Assembly: GCF_035621495.1 (NCBI RefSeq)
Contig: NZ_CP141821.1
Location: 462,760-526,759 of the forward strand
Direction: 5' to 3'
DNA from: Thermococcus sp. SY098
Lineage (GTDB): Archaea; Methanobacteriota_B; Thermococci; Thermococcales; Thermococcaceae
DNA length: 64,000 nt
The notes under the pieces are model-generated. The model saw only the letters and a program-made list of their open reading frames with translations. It was not told where the DNA came from and made no database searches. Within the stretch, counting starts at the first letter, position 1; every line of letters starts with the position of its first letter. Shown here one piece after another: positions 1-8,570 of this stretch. Position numbers and translations under genes: made by a program.

Positions 1-1162
1 TCTCAACTCTTGCCCCTATCTCCTCCGCCATCTTTATTAACTCTTCTGCAACATCCCATTTTTCAAAGCTGATGTTCTGGCTGCCACATTTTGGACATGT
101 CTTAAGTTTCCTCCTATAAACCTCAAACTCCTGCTCGTTCATTGTTTTGAGCTCTTCCCAACCGCAGTTGTTGCACTTGGCTTTAACCCTAACTTTATCA
201 TACCCCTCGCTGATCAGCAGAACATCAACGGCTCCGAGTTCCAAAGCCTTCCTTACTTCTTTCTCTCCGTATGTTATCATCCCCGTGTCCTTAACAAGAT
301 GTCTGAAGAAATCCTGGATCAGCTTCTTCTCTTTGATCGCTTCATGCTCTGATAGAATATCACTTGCTTTTTCAACAAGCTCCCTCAGACCATACTCACC
401 GTGATAGCTTATGTCAACGACTCCAATTACTTTCTTTCTGAGCTCGTGATGGAGGTAGTCTCCTTCAATAAATTCCTCTTTTGTTGGTCCAGGTCCTCCG
501 ACTATGATCCCCTTAAGCTCACCTTTTTCAAGAAGGGGTAAAAACGCCTTATTGGCATGTTCCCCGATTCTCTTCATAAATTCATGCGTTTCCTGCTCTC
601 TAATTCGCTCATATCTTCGGGCAGACTGTCCTCCGGCTCTTGTTTTCCCAGGAACGTTTGATGTAAGCTCATCAACGACTTCGATTCTCTTCCCTCGGAG
701 AATACCTATTGTGGCTTCATTTTTTTCAACAGTTATGAGACCATAAGCATCTTTAACTCGGAGCATCTCTTCTAAGGGTTCCGTGACAAAAGTCTGATCA
801 CATCGATAAAGCCTTACTTTCAAAGGTTCTGGCGGGATGACCGCAAACACCCTGATATCACTTACACCTTCCTGCTCGCTTACATTGCCAACGAATAACG
901 CCAATCCCGTGGGAGGAGTCTGCTTGTAAAGCTTGAGATGCTGCATTGCTCTTTCCAAGGCTCCAAGAACGTTTTTTCTGGTTGATTTTGATTTTATGTT
1001 CTGGGCAGTTCCGTACTCCTCTCTAAGTTGCTGCATGACCTTATTGAGGTCATAACCGGCAGGAATGTACAGAGAGACAAGTTCAGTTGCTCTCCCCCTG
1101 AACTTTTTCAGCTCTTCCACTTTTTTCTTTAACTCATACATTTCAGCTGAAGTGTGAGACAT
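1..1162 (-). CDS. prf1: Peptide chain release factor aRF1, C-terminus cut by window edge
   Basis: Class I release factor that reads all three stop codons in the ribosomal A site and triggers peptidyl-tRNA hydrolysis. Reverse-strand translation gives about 387 residues. The stop-codon recognition motif NIKS lies near residues 55-58 and the catalytic GGQ loop near 177-179. A four-cysteine zinc-binding mini-domain (CNNCG and CPKCG) lies close to the visible C-terminus. Full-length archaeal aRF1 is about 415-420 residues, so roughly 30 are missing past base 1. The ATG at 1162 is preferred over the one at 1168 because GAGGTGA sits at the right distance before it; the protein then begins [10 protein letters not shown]. 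Identity is essentially certain. Confidence 0.97.
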   Translation of the reverse strand, partial: MSHTSAEMYELKKKVEELKKFRGRATELVSLYIPAGYDLNKVMQQLREEYGTAQNIKSKSTRKNVLGALERAMQHLKLYKQTPPTGLALFVGNVSEQEGVSDIRVFAVIPPEPLKVRLYRCDQTFVTEPLEEMLRVKDAYGLITVEKNEATIGILRGKRIEVVDELTSNVPGKTRAGGQSARRYERIREQETHEFMKRIGEHANKAFLPLLEKGELKGIIVGGPGPTKEEFIEGDYLHHELRKKVIGVVDISYHGEYGLRELVEKASDILSEHEAIKEKKLIQDFFRHLVKDTGMITYGEKEVRKALELGAVDVLLISEGYDKVRVKAKCNNCGWEELKTMNEQEFEVYRRKLKTCPKCGSQNISFEKWDVAEELIKMAEEIGARVE

Positions 1163-1245
1163 GAGCATCACCTCAAAATCGCTCTCGCTAACGACTTAAA
1201 AGAATTCGAATTTATAAAGATTTGGTCATGAAAAAGCCAGAGGGA

Positions 1246-1491
1246 TTATATGAAAGACAACACCAGCAAAATAAAAACTCCAACAACTCCACCCACAGCT
1301 ATTATTAGGAGATTAACGAGGTTCAGTTCAATACGTGCAATGCCAAGGAAATTAATTATGCCTACCAAGATCAATCCTATTATTGTATTCATAGCCATCC
1401 ACTTCAGTATTGCGAGTGTCAGTTTCAAAACCAGATAACCTGCCAGGATTAACAAGATCAAAAATATCAGCCATTGGAACATCCAAATCAC
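1246..1491 (-). CDS. BofA-family small membrane protein
   Basis: A protein of 81 residues, almost wholly hydrophobic, with two or three membrane segments. The part from about residue 35 (NTIIGLILVGIINFLGI, then LNLVNLLIIAVGG) matches the pattern of the BofA family (Pfam SigmaK-factor processing regulatory protein BofA). That family is named from a Bacillus inhibitor of a membrane site-2 protease; archaeal members have no proven role. Its ATG overlaps the stop of the HEAT-like gene upstream by 4 bases, so the two are probably translated together. A site-2 protease is encoded at 8556-9785, but a link between the two is only inference. Confidence 0.7.
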   Translation of the reverse strand: MIWMFQWLIFLILLILAGYLVLKLTLAILKWMAMNTIIGLILVGIINFLGIARIELNLVNLLIIAVGGVVGVFILLVLSFI

Positions 1492-2054
1492 CCCTCAAGC
1501 CTTTTTAACACATCTTTTGCTATCTCACCAAGAGGTACCCATTTCATACCCTCAAAGGGTAGTATGACTTTTTCTTGAACAGATGTCAGCTCCTCTACAT
1601 ATGATCTCAGCTCTGCTATTCTGAACTCCTTGATCATTAAAAGGGCAAAAGCTTTGTCATTTTTGTCTCCAGAGAGAAGAACATCCTTGGTTTTGGCAAT
1701 AATATCATTTTTAAATTCCGTAAATAAGCCTGGGTTTTCTTTAATTAAAAAGCTGAGGAACACCATTGCATTTTCTTTTACATAGGGATTTCTTGACTTG
1801 ACAAGATCAAAACTTTTGAGGAAATGCTCTATTTTGAGGTTCCTGATAATTAAGTTTTTATCCCGTTCAAGAACGTTCGTAAGAGTCAACAAAGAATCCC
1901 CAACAATACCAGGATTTTTTTCATTAAGAAGCTCAAAGAGGGCATTAATAACTTTTTTATCCTTTAATGCTTGCTCCACCACCGCCTCAATTTGGTTAGT
2001 CTCAAGCATCTTCCTGACTTTATCTTTTTTAGAACCGAAGGAAAATAACCCCAT
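1488..2054 (-). CDS. HEAT/ARM-like helical repeat protein, unknown role
   Basis: A 188-residue, mostly alpha-helical protein starting MGLFSFGSKKDKVRKMLE. Repeating helical pairs (ALFELLNEKNPGIVGDSLLTL, then FDLVKSRNPYVKENAMVFL) resemble HEAT/ARM repeats, which usually bind other proteins. No catalytic motif is visible. The open frame reaches a GTG at 2063, but GGTGA lies 5 bases before the ATG at 2054, so that start is chosen. It forms a two-gene operon with the BofA-like membrane protein and may be its cytosolic partner (inference). I do not recognise a named family. Confidence 0.6.
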   Translation of the reverse strand: MGLFSFGSKKDKVRKMLETNQIEAVVEQALKDKKVINALFELLNEKNPGIVGDSLLTLTNVLERDKNLIIRNLKIEHFLKSFDLVKSRNPYVKENAMVFLSFLIKENPGLFTEFKNDIIAKTKDVLLSGDKNDKAFALLMIKEFRIAELRSYVEELTSVQEKVILPFEGMKWVPLGEIAKDVLKRLEG

Positions 2055-2151
2055 ATCACTCACCAGTGCTCTTTTTTAAAAAATATACTGCAAAGGTTAA
2101 AGCTTTTTTGCATAGTTAACTTTAAAACCTCAATATGGAGGTTAATTTAGG

Positions 2152-2208
2152 CTATGAAGAGAGCGAATTGCACTGAAGGGTGATGAACCTCCACCGCGGA
2201 GCCTTTGA
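2152..2208 (+). ncRNA. C/D-box sRNA guiding 2'-O-methylation of 23S rRNA
   Basis: The elements are in the right order: a C-like box ATGAAGA (2154-2160), a 12-nt guide GAGCGAATTGCA (2161-2172), a D' box CTGA (2173-2176) and a perfect C' box GTGATGA (2180-2186). The guide is complementary over all 12 bases to 23S rRNA in this window at 55097-55108. The D+5 rule predicts methylation of the A at 55101. The 3' D box is unclear: CGGA at 2197 or TTGA at 2205 are candidates, and any 3' guide target is weak. A TATA-like CTTTAAAAC about 25-30 nt upstream could start transcription at the C box, so the RNA may be the 5' part of the mazG mRNA. The C box has one mismatch. Confidence 0.75.
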
Positions 2209-2219
2209 GAGGTGGTAAG

Positions 2220-2510
2220 ATGAATATTAGAGAGTTTCAGCAAATGATAAAAAGCATATACTTTCACAGAGATTCACAGAGAGGATTAGAGCGGACTTTT
2301 CTATGGTTTGTTGAAGAAGTGGGAGAGCTTTCTGAGGCTTTGAGAAGAGGGAAGAAGGAAGATATAGAGGAAGAGCTTGCTGATGTTTTTGCTTGGCTTG
2401 TGAGTTTAGCAAACTTAGCTGGTGTTGATCTTGAGAAAGCTGCCCTCAAGAAATACCCCAATCGATGCCCGTATTGTGGAAAAAATCCCTGCGAGTGCGA
2501 GAAAGAATGA
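2220..2510 (+). CDS. MazG-like nucleotide pyrophosphohydrolase with C-terminal zinc knuckle
   Basis: A 96-residue all-alpha NTP pyrophosphohydrolase of the MazG/dUTPase-2 type, expected to hydrolyse (d)NTPs to monophosphate plus pyrophosphate and so clean the nucleotide pool. The metal-binding signatures EEVGELSEA (about residues 29-37) and EEELADV (about 48-54) are present. The C-terminus carries a four-cysteine cluster, CPYCGKNPCEC, often seen in Thermococcales members. Start ATG 2220 is preceded by GAGGTGG; the longer frame to 2205 begins inside the guide RNA region. A second, zinc-less MazG-like protein lies at 18137-18436. The exact substrate is unknown. Confidence 0.85.
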   Translation: MNIREFQQMIKSIYFHRDSQRGLERTFLWFVEEVGELSEALRRGKKEDIEEELADVFAWLVSLANLAGVDLEKAALKKYPNRCPYCGKNPCECEKE

Positions 2511-2566
2511 TATAAAATCAAAAACGTTATTAAATTTGGACAAACATTTATTATCAGGGGGAAAAT

Positions 2567-3040
2567 ATGAAAAGGGCGCAGAGTTCCTTGGAATATTTGA
2601 TTCTCATTGCCGTTATTGTTATACTTGTGGCTGTAGTTGTTAGGTATGCCGGGTCAGGTGCAAAAGAAGTCCCCATTACCGGAACTATTTATATAGACCC
2701 GGAGCTTTCTCCAGTGGTCGAAGAAACCCTTCAAAAAATAAAATGGCAGGCAAAATATAGCTACCCTCCAGGATGCAAGGCAACAAAATGTGATTTCTAC
2801 GTATCTGTCAACCTAAAATACTACAAAACAGGAAACCACAAAGGGGAGTATCGTCTTGATGTATATATTGGTGGAGAAGCATCAAAAATCAGAAGGATAA
2901 GGGTATCTCTATGCACTGGATGGGAGAAGGTAGTGGACGCAAATGGATTTGACCGTAACTACTTTGTAGGATATTTCGCCAAAAAAGAACTTGACCCTCT
3001 TTTCCCGTGTCAAGTCACAGTAATGGCTTGGATAAAGTGA
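2567..3040 (+). CDS. Class III signal peptide (type IV pilin-like) secreted protein
   Basis: A 157-residue protein with a class III (archaeal pilin type) signal: short basic MKRA, then QSSLEYL, then a hydrophobic helix (about residues 11-26). In this family a prepilin peptidase cuts before the Q, and the helix packs into a filament or anchors the protein. The mature domain (about 30-157) is hydrophilic with four cysteines (near GCKATKC, LCTGW and FPCQ) that could form disulfides. A GGGG-type ribosome site precedes the ATG. It stands just upstream of two giant membrane glycosyltransferase-like genes, which suggests a surface structure. The head domain is not recognised. Confidence 0.8.
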   Translation: MKRAQSSLEYLILIAVIVILVAVVVRYAGSGAKEVPITGTIYIDPELSPVVEETLQKIKWQAKYSYPPGCKATKCDFYVSVNLKYYKTGNHKGEYRLDVYIGGEASKIRRIRVSLCTGWEKVVDANGFDRNYFVGYFAKKELDPLFPCQVTVMAWIK

Positions 3041-3104
3041 AGAACTAAGTTGATTTCCAAAAGAAAAATCTAAAAATATGTGAGCAGTCAAATCAATAGG
3101 GAGG

Positions 3105-5378
3105 ATGATGTGGAGGAAAAAAGTTAAATCAATAGATAAAAGGGTATTGGCGTTTATAATGATTTTTTTGTATTACTTTGTTACCCGTCTTTATGGAATT
3201 TCTGGTCATATGAATGAGTATTTTGACTATGATGAAGGTACTTATCTCATGATCGCAAGACTAATTAATCAAGGTTATTTACCTTACAGAGATATTTATG
3301 CAGTCCATCCGCCTCTTTTTTATTACATGCTTGCTCTCTGGCTCAGGATATTTGGAGATAATTATGTGATTGGCAGACTGCTTTCTGTATTTCTGGGGTT
3401 TTTATCATTAATTGTGGCATATTATATAGGAAAGGAAGTTAAAAACTGGAAACTGGGAGTTGCGTTTACTGGGTTGCTGGCTATGGATCCACTGTTAATT
3501 CATGTAAATCCTTTAGTCTTCCATGAAAGCTCAATTGAACTTTTTACCTTACTGTCTCTGTATTATTTTGTAAGGTATACCAAAACGAAGAATCCTAAAT
3601 ATGCTTACATTTCACTTTTCTGGGCTGGAATAGGAAGCACGTCCAAGTTTACGATACTTCCCTTTGCTGTTGCTTTATATCTCACAATTTTCTTCTCCCT
3701 CAACCAGGAAATTTTTGAACACGTTAAAAATGCCAGCAAAGTGTTATTAAACAAAAAACAAGTATTCATAGGTTTAGTTAGTTACATCTTAATAACTCTT
3801 ATCTCCATGTCAGCAATTTTTATGTGGCCATCTGAGTTAGTAAGAAAGCTGATGATCGTTCCAGGTTTGCATAAAATAGAGGTTTATGGGCAGATAATAC
3901 CCTCCGCATTTTTGCTTGCAATGTGGGGAGTTTTAACAGTGTATGTATTCAGGATATCCTATGTAGACAAACTTATTAGATTTGCAATCTTTTCAATAAA
4001 AAACCTAAGATCCGCAATTTTACTCGCTTTGGCTTTTTTACTCCCCAAATTTATTATTGAGGGGGCATTGGGTGTCATGATAAGCAGAGATTACATTTAT
4101 CAAACATATCTTGCTCAAGGGGGAAGAGGCTTTCCAATTATAAATCTGTTTATGTATATTGGAGATAAGTTTGGTCATATCTACAACAACACGCTGGAGC
4201 TCATGATCGCAAATGTTCCACTAATACTACTAATCGCCGTTATCCTTCTTGTTTGGACACTTGACCTAAGTTCTGAGCCAAATCCCGTTAGTCAGCACCT
4301 AAGGGCACTATTTATTGTTAGTTTTTTTGTGTATTTTTTCATATCCCCAACCCTGCCAAATGACAGATTTTTAATTTCTTTGTGGCTTGTGCTATATTTA
4401 CTTCTACTTGAGTTTTTAAGCTCTGTCAAATTTACCAAGAGGCAACTATACGGCATATTGTCTATCTTCGTAGTCTTTCTGCTAATTGCGGATTATGGAA
4501 TGGTTTATCAGTACCCCCAAGGAAAGCTAAAATTCATCTGGGCAGTGCATAGCAAAGAAATGAGAGACGAATTAAAAGAGTACATTTTAAAAAACAATCT
4601 GTCAAACGAGAAATTCTATGCTGTAAATCCTATGAATACATACTATTTGGGTCTTCAAACCGAGCCATATTACATTGATACTTTTGGCTTGATACTCTTG
4701 AAAGATATGAACTCGAGCCAGATAATTAAGGAGCTTTCAGAAGATGGAATAAAGTACTACATTCTGAGCACTTGGATATACTACAAATGGCCTAAACCTG
4801 TTGATAAGGAATTCAAAAACTTAACCTTGACTATTCACAAAACTGGTCAATTATTATATGCAATAACATCCCCTAATGGAGAAATAATGGAGATCATTAA
4901 AACAAATAAAAATCAGGATAATATTGTGTATTTTAGAGTCTTTAAAACAAATCTTCTGATTAATATGAATGAAAAGATGATTGCACAAATAAAACCATCT
5001 TTCGGCAATATTAGTACTGTAAAAATGATAAAAGTTTCTGAAAATATGTATCTCTGGGAAATAAAATATAATAAAAATCAAACTACAATTTTCCACGTAT
5101 ACCCAAGCAAAGACTCTCTTACCATAACTTCACCTCAACTTGTTAGATTAACACTTGAATTTCCGCAGTACGTTCCACTTTTAAGCACAAGATTAGAAAA
5201 AGTACATAATTGCATTACCCCCTCCAACACAACAATTATTATCACTGGAGATGACTATGACATAATTATATCTGGAAATATGACTAAGATTAAACTTTCA
5301 AACAAGAGCACCAGCTTTTTAATGAAATTTATTAAAATCAAGGTGAGGAGATATGAACACAAAAACAACCAAGATTAA
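3105..5378 (+). CDS. GT-C family membrane glycosyltransferase (PMT/ArnT-like)
   Basis: A 757-residue polytopic membrane protein resembling the GT39/GT83 dolichyl-phosphate-sugar glycosyltransferases. The first extracytoplasmic loop contains the acidic motif FDYDEGTYL (about residues 40-48), followed by YPYRDIYAVHPPLFYY-type sequence; this acidic loop is where GT-C enzymes hold metal and catalytic base. About ten to twelve hydrophobic segments follow. From about residue 480 there is a hydrophilic extracellular domain with many NxS/T sites. It probably transfers a sugar from a lipid carrier to a surface glycan or glycoprotein (inference). The start may be ATG 3105 or 3108, both abutting GGGAGG. 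The gene is clearly more AT-rich than the housekeeping genes. Confidence 0.75.
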   Translation: MMWRKKVKSIDKRVLAFIMIFLYYFVTRLYGISGHMNEYFDYDEGTYLMIARLINQGYLPYRDIYAVHPPLFYYMLALWLRIFGDNYVIGRLLSVFLGFLSLIVAYYIGKEVKNWKLGVAFTGLLAMDPLLIHVNPLVFHESSIELFTLLSLYYFVRYTKTKNPKYAYISLFWAGIGSTSKFTILPFAVALYLTIFFSLNQEIFEHVKNASKVLLNKKQVFIGLVSYILITLISMSAIFMWPSELVRKLMIVPGLHKIEVYGQIIPSAFLLAMWGVLTVYVFRISYVDKLIRFAIFSIKNLRSAILLALAFLLPKFIIEGALGVMISRDYIYQTYLAQGGRGFPIINLFMYIGDKFGHIYNNTLELMIANVPLILLIAVILLVWTLDLSSEPNPVSQHLRALFIVSFFVYFFISPTLPNDRFLISLWLVLYLLLLEFLSSVKFTKRQLYGILSIFVVFLLIADYGMVYQYPQGKLKFIWAVHSKEMRDELKEYILKNNLSNEKFYAVNPMNTYYLGLQTEPYYIDTFGLILLKDMNSSQIIKELSEDGIKYYILSTWIYYKWPKPVDKEFKNLTLTIHKTGQLLYAITSPNGEIMEIIKTNKNQDNIVYFRVFKTNLLINMNEKMIAQIKPSFGNISTVKMIKVSENMYLWEIKYNKNQTTIFHVYPSKDSLTITSPQLVRLTLEFPQYVPLLSTRLEKVHNCITPSNTTIIITGDDYDIIISGNMTKIKLSNKSTSFLMKFIKIKVRRYEHKNNQD

Positions 5379-7620
5379 ACTTATCCTCTTAGTGTTATCA
5401 ACTTTTTTATTGTCTCTAATTATTCCACAGTTTAGCGTGATATTCCTAATCGTAGTTAGCATAATGCTTGGAGTATATATCCTACATGAAGACGACTTCA
5501 TTTCTGCACTTGCTATAGGTATTGCTTCTCTGTTTGTGGGGATTATATTACTCTACTATGTATTATCATTATTAAAAATTAAGATAGCTTATGTCCCATA
5601 TATCCTGACAGCATTAGTTATTGTGGGAACAATATTCTCAAAAACAGATAGCTCTAAGATAATGATACAGAAGAGAGATATGATGCTGATTGCCGGCATA
5701 GCACTAATAATTCTATTACCAAAGATTTTTTTCTTTAAGTACCCCTCATATCCTGGCCCTCCCGGTGTTGATTCGATATTCCATGCACTAAAAATAAAAT
5801 TAATTTTAGAGCAGAATACAGTTTTTGTTAGTATTGTTCACCCATATGAATTTCCTAACATTGTCTCGTATCCTGCCGGTTATCACTCTGTAGTATCTTT
5901 TCTAGTCTCTCTTTCTAAGTCACCAATTCCATATAACATGATGATACTAAGGATTATACTTTGGGCTATATTCCCACTTGCCTCGTATTATCTCTCGTTC
6001 AAAATCACAGAAAATAGAGATATTGCATTTTTGAGTATGATAATAACTCCATCCATTTGGCTTTATTACTACTATATAAACTACACCCTCCACCCAACTT
6101 TCTTTAACTATTATCTTCTGCCTATAGCTATTGGAACATATATAAAAGCAGTTGATGAATTATTAAAAGAGTGCAAAATAAATACTACACATGCTATTTC
6201 AATTCTTTTAATCGCAGGGCTCTTATTTGTACACCCATATCATTATATATTCTTCCAGATATACACAACAATTTATATCCTTGTACTTGTTTTAAATCCT
6301 AAATATAACGAAGAAACAAAAAAGATACTTTTTGTATACTACATACTTCAGGGAATATTATCATTCCTTTTATACTATGTGTTATCTTCTCCCGCCAGAA
6401 TAAATATTATTAAGTATTCCACCAAATTCAGCACATATCCAGAAAAAGACAATGTAGAGTGGCTAAGATACATCATTCTTCAAACATTTATAAAAAATGC
6501 TAATGTTACAATAAGCCCTCTTCTGCTAGTATCTTTTATATATGGCTTAAAATCACGATCAGAAAAAGTATTAACGCTAATTTTGTCCTTTGTATCTATT
6601 TTCGTTTTAATGTTAAATAAGATCTTTTTTAAAATTTATATTCCGGTAATCTCAGCGATTTGGAACTCAGAACGATTATTTATCCTACTAACTCCTATCC
6701 TGCCTGTACTCTACAGTATAGGGTTATATCGTGTATTGGTCTACATCAACAAAATAGAAGTAAAAAAGATATCCAAAAAGACACTGCTTATATTTGTGAT
6801 GCTCTTGATGATACTCCCACCCTATGTTTCAGCATCTATTGACAACATAGCTTTTGAAGAGGCATATATTTTAGATAATAATGTAATACAGTCGTTTGAG
6901 TGGATAAAAAACAACCTAAGCAACCACACAATATGTACATTATGTTGCGATGATTCTGGATACTGGATGCCAGTTTTTGGAATTAACTCAATCAAATGTC
7001 TATCTAAATACCATGTTAGGTATAGATGTAAATTGTTAACTAATTACTCTGCTTGCTCTTATTTATACTTAGATACAAGAGGTATGAACGTATTATACCC
7101 TTCTCCACTCGATCCTCTAGAATTATATAAAAAATATCAGCTTGTATACTTCAATAAAGGAATTTGGATATTCAATTTATCATCTCCCCATACTGAGAGT
7201 AGCCTAAATCTACTATCTACGTATTACACTCTATCCTCAAACACTATATCTCCCTCCGTGAATACAAGTCATTTAAAATATTTCATTTATGGATGGATTA
7301 TCAAACACCCAATAATTATCAAATGGAAACTTCTAAAAAAGCTTGATGCAGTTTATTCCCTCTTTAACAAAGCAGAGATAATTTTTATTCCCAATTCAAC
7401 CTACAATGGATTAGAGATATCCATGTTCTCTGAAAATAAATGTACATTTGATATCCGCGTCAATGATCACTTATATTCATTTCCCATAGTTAATAAGACT
7501 GACAATATAAGACTTTACAATGTGTCCATTTACAGTAATCAAATGAATAGCATAATATTTTATAGAAAAGGGAAATGTAGCGGAGTATGGGGAGTAAAGT
7601 CAATAAAAATGCTCCCATAA
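5353..7620 (+). CDS. Large GT-C-like membrane protein, probable surface-glycan enzyme
   Basis: A 755-residue membrane protein with about twelve hydrophobic segments and a C-terminal hydrophilic domain (about residues 500-755) rich in NxS/T. The loop PGVDSIFHALKIKLI (about 137-151) followed by YPAGYHSV resembles the first-loop Asp/His pattern of GT-C-fold transferases. It starts 26 bases inside the upstream GT-C gene with its own AGGTGAGGAG site, so the two genes are transcriptionally and probably translationally coupled. Base composition is very AT-rich, consistent with horizontal acquisition, as often seen for surface-glycan genes. Donor, acceptor and exact family are unknown. Confidence 0.55.
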   Translation: MNTKTTKIKLILLVLSTFLLSLIIPQFSVIFLIVVSIMLGVYILHEDDFISALAIGIASLFVGIILLYYVLSLLKIKIAYVPYILTALVIVGTIFSKTDSSKIMIQKRDMMLIAGIALIILLPKIFFFKYPSYPGPPGVDSIFHALKIKLILEQNTVFVSIVHPYEFPNIVSYPAGYHSVVSFLVSLSKSPIPYNMMILRIILWAIFPLASYYLSFKITENRDIAFLSMIITPSIWLYYYYINYTLHPTFFNYYLLPIAIGTYIKAVDELLKECKINTTHAISILLIAGLLFVHPYHYIFFQIYTTIYILVLVLNPKYNEETKKILFVYYILQGILSFLLYYVLSSPARINIIKYSTKFSTYPEKDNVEWLRYIILQTFIKNANVTISPLLLVSFIYGLKSRSEKVLTLILSFVSIFVLMLNKIFFKIYIPVISAIWNSERLFILLTPILPVLYSIGLYRVLVYINKIEVKKISKKTLLIFVMLLMILPPYVSASIDNIAFEEAYILDNNVIQSFEWIKNNLSNHTICTLCCDDSGYWMPVFGINSIKCLSKYHVRYRCKLLTNYSACSYLYLDTRGMNVLYPSPLDPLELYKKYQLVYFNKGIWIFNLSSPHTESSLNLLSTYYTLSSNTISPSVNTSHLKYFIYGWIIKHPIIIKWKLLKKLDAVYSLFNKAEIIFIPNSTYNGLEISMFSENKCTFDIRVNDHLYSFPIVNKTDNIRLYNVSIYSNQMNSIIFYRKGKCSGVWGVKSIKMLP

Positions 7621-7707
7621 CAATTGAACACCATGGAATGATTGTTTTGTTGTAAATATTGTTAAACAGTAAAAAATAATTAGCTAAAGAAGATAGTAGA
7701 TTTGGCT

Positions 7708-7890
7708 TTAACCCTGTGCAGCTTTAAGAGCACTTGCAACTTGGCTTGTCAACTCACTTGCAGCACTGCTAACAGCACTACCTGTTGAGGTTCCAGTTCC
7801 TCTTAAGTACCTAAGAACAATAGCAATTATGATCAAAGCTGCGGCAATCATGAACAAATACTCAATTGCCCCCTGTGCCTTCCTCCTCAT
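7708..7890 (-). CDS. Small class III signal peptide pilin-like protein
   Basis: A 60-residue protein starting MRRKAQGAIEYLFMIAAA. The QGAIEYL motif is the class III prepilin cleavage site (cut before Q), giving a mature peptide of about 55 residues: one hydrophobic helix and a Ser/Thr/Ala-rich tail. The tail is short and full of hydroxyl residues, which suits O-glycosylation (inference). The internal ATG at 7890 follows GGAGGTGG, so the longer frame to 7905 is rejected. It is read divergently from the HTH gene at 8004; the TATA-like GATATATAAC lies at 7938-7947 on this strand, with a palindrome just upstream. Confidence 0.8.
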   Translation of the reverse strand: MRRKAQGAIEYLFMIAAALIIIAIVLRYLRGTGTSTGSAVSSAASELTSQVASALKAAQG

Positions 7891-7953
7891 CAACACCACC
7901 TCCATCGGCTTCTTTCATCCCTTTTAGTGGAGAAAAAGTTATATATCTTTTTA

Positions 7954-7965
7954 CTCAAATTTGAG
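7954..7965. promoter_or_regulatory. Perfect 12-bp palindrome CTCAAATTTGAG, candidate operator
   Basis: CTCAAATTTGAG lies between the divergent pilin and HTH genes, directly upstream of the pilin TATA element (7938-7947, minus strand). Further half-sites CTCAA occur at 7975 and CTCAAAT at 7999, the latter overlapping the HTH gene's ribosome site. This layout suits a dimeric regulator controlling both its own gene and the pilin. Binding is inference. Confidence 0.5.
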
Positions 7966-8003
7966 ATGATTATACTCAATAATGATTATGCAAGGTGTCT
8001 CAA

Positions 8004-8570
8004 ATGGTGTTAAAAATTTTCCAAGCAGAGTCTGCGAATATTGAAGAATGCTTAAATCATATTAAAACAGCATCAAAAGAAGAATTTCTAAAAACTCCAG
8101 GTAAAATAGAAAAATCAAAAATTTCTTTAAATTTTGGAGCTTTTATGAACGTCACAATAGCTTTGGACATCGACGAAAGCCAGCCAGCCGAAAAAGGCCT
8201 GATAACTGCATATGCCAGTGCGAGAAACAAGAGAGATGCATTAAAAAAACTCCAAGATGCCCTTAACAAACAGATAAAAAGCCCTATGGAAATAGTAGAT
8301 TTTGAAATTGGAACTTACACCACCCCTGTAACAAGAAGGACATATGCTGTGGGTATTATCGTGTACAATATTCCCCTCCACGAAGTCGAGCTTAGCAAAT
8401 TAAGCATAAAAGAAAGGCGGAAGATACTTGCCAAAGCTTTGGAGCTATTCAACTACAACCCCAAAGTTCTAAACATCTCAGAAGTTGCAAGAACATTTGG
8501 AGTTTCAAGGGACTCAATTTATTATGATATAGAACAGATACTAAAAGAAAGAAGGCTAAGAAGTGGATAA
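8004..8570 (+). CDS. HTH-domain regulator next to pilin gene
   Basis: A 188-residue protein. The C-terminal part holds a clear helix-turn-helix: NISEVARTFGVSRDSIYYDI (about residues 152-171). The N-terminal 130 residues form an alpha/beta domain that I do not recognise; it may be a ligand-sensing or dimerising module. ATG 8004 is preferred over GTG 7995 because GGTG sits six bases before it. It is divergent from the small pilin gene with a shared palindrome in between, so it likely controls that gene and itself (inference). Its 3' end overlaps the site-2 protease gene by 15 bases, tail to tail. Confidence 0.7.
   Translation: MVLKIFQAESANIEECLNHIKTASKEEFLKTPGKIEKSKISLNFGAFMNVTIALDIDESQPAEKGLITAYASARNKRDALKKLQDALNKQIKSPMEIVDFEIGTYTTPVTRRTYAVGIIVYNIPLHEVELSKLSIKERRKILAKALELFNYNPKVLNISEVARTFGVSRDSIYYDIEQILKERRLRSG

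Noticed and set aside
147-746. Plus-strand open frames antisense to aRF1
   Set aside because: They are low-complexity shadows of the aRF1 gene without ribosome sites.
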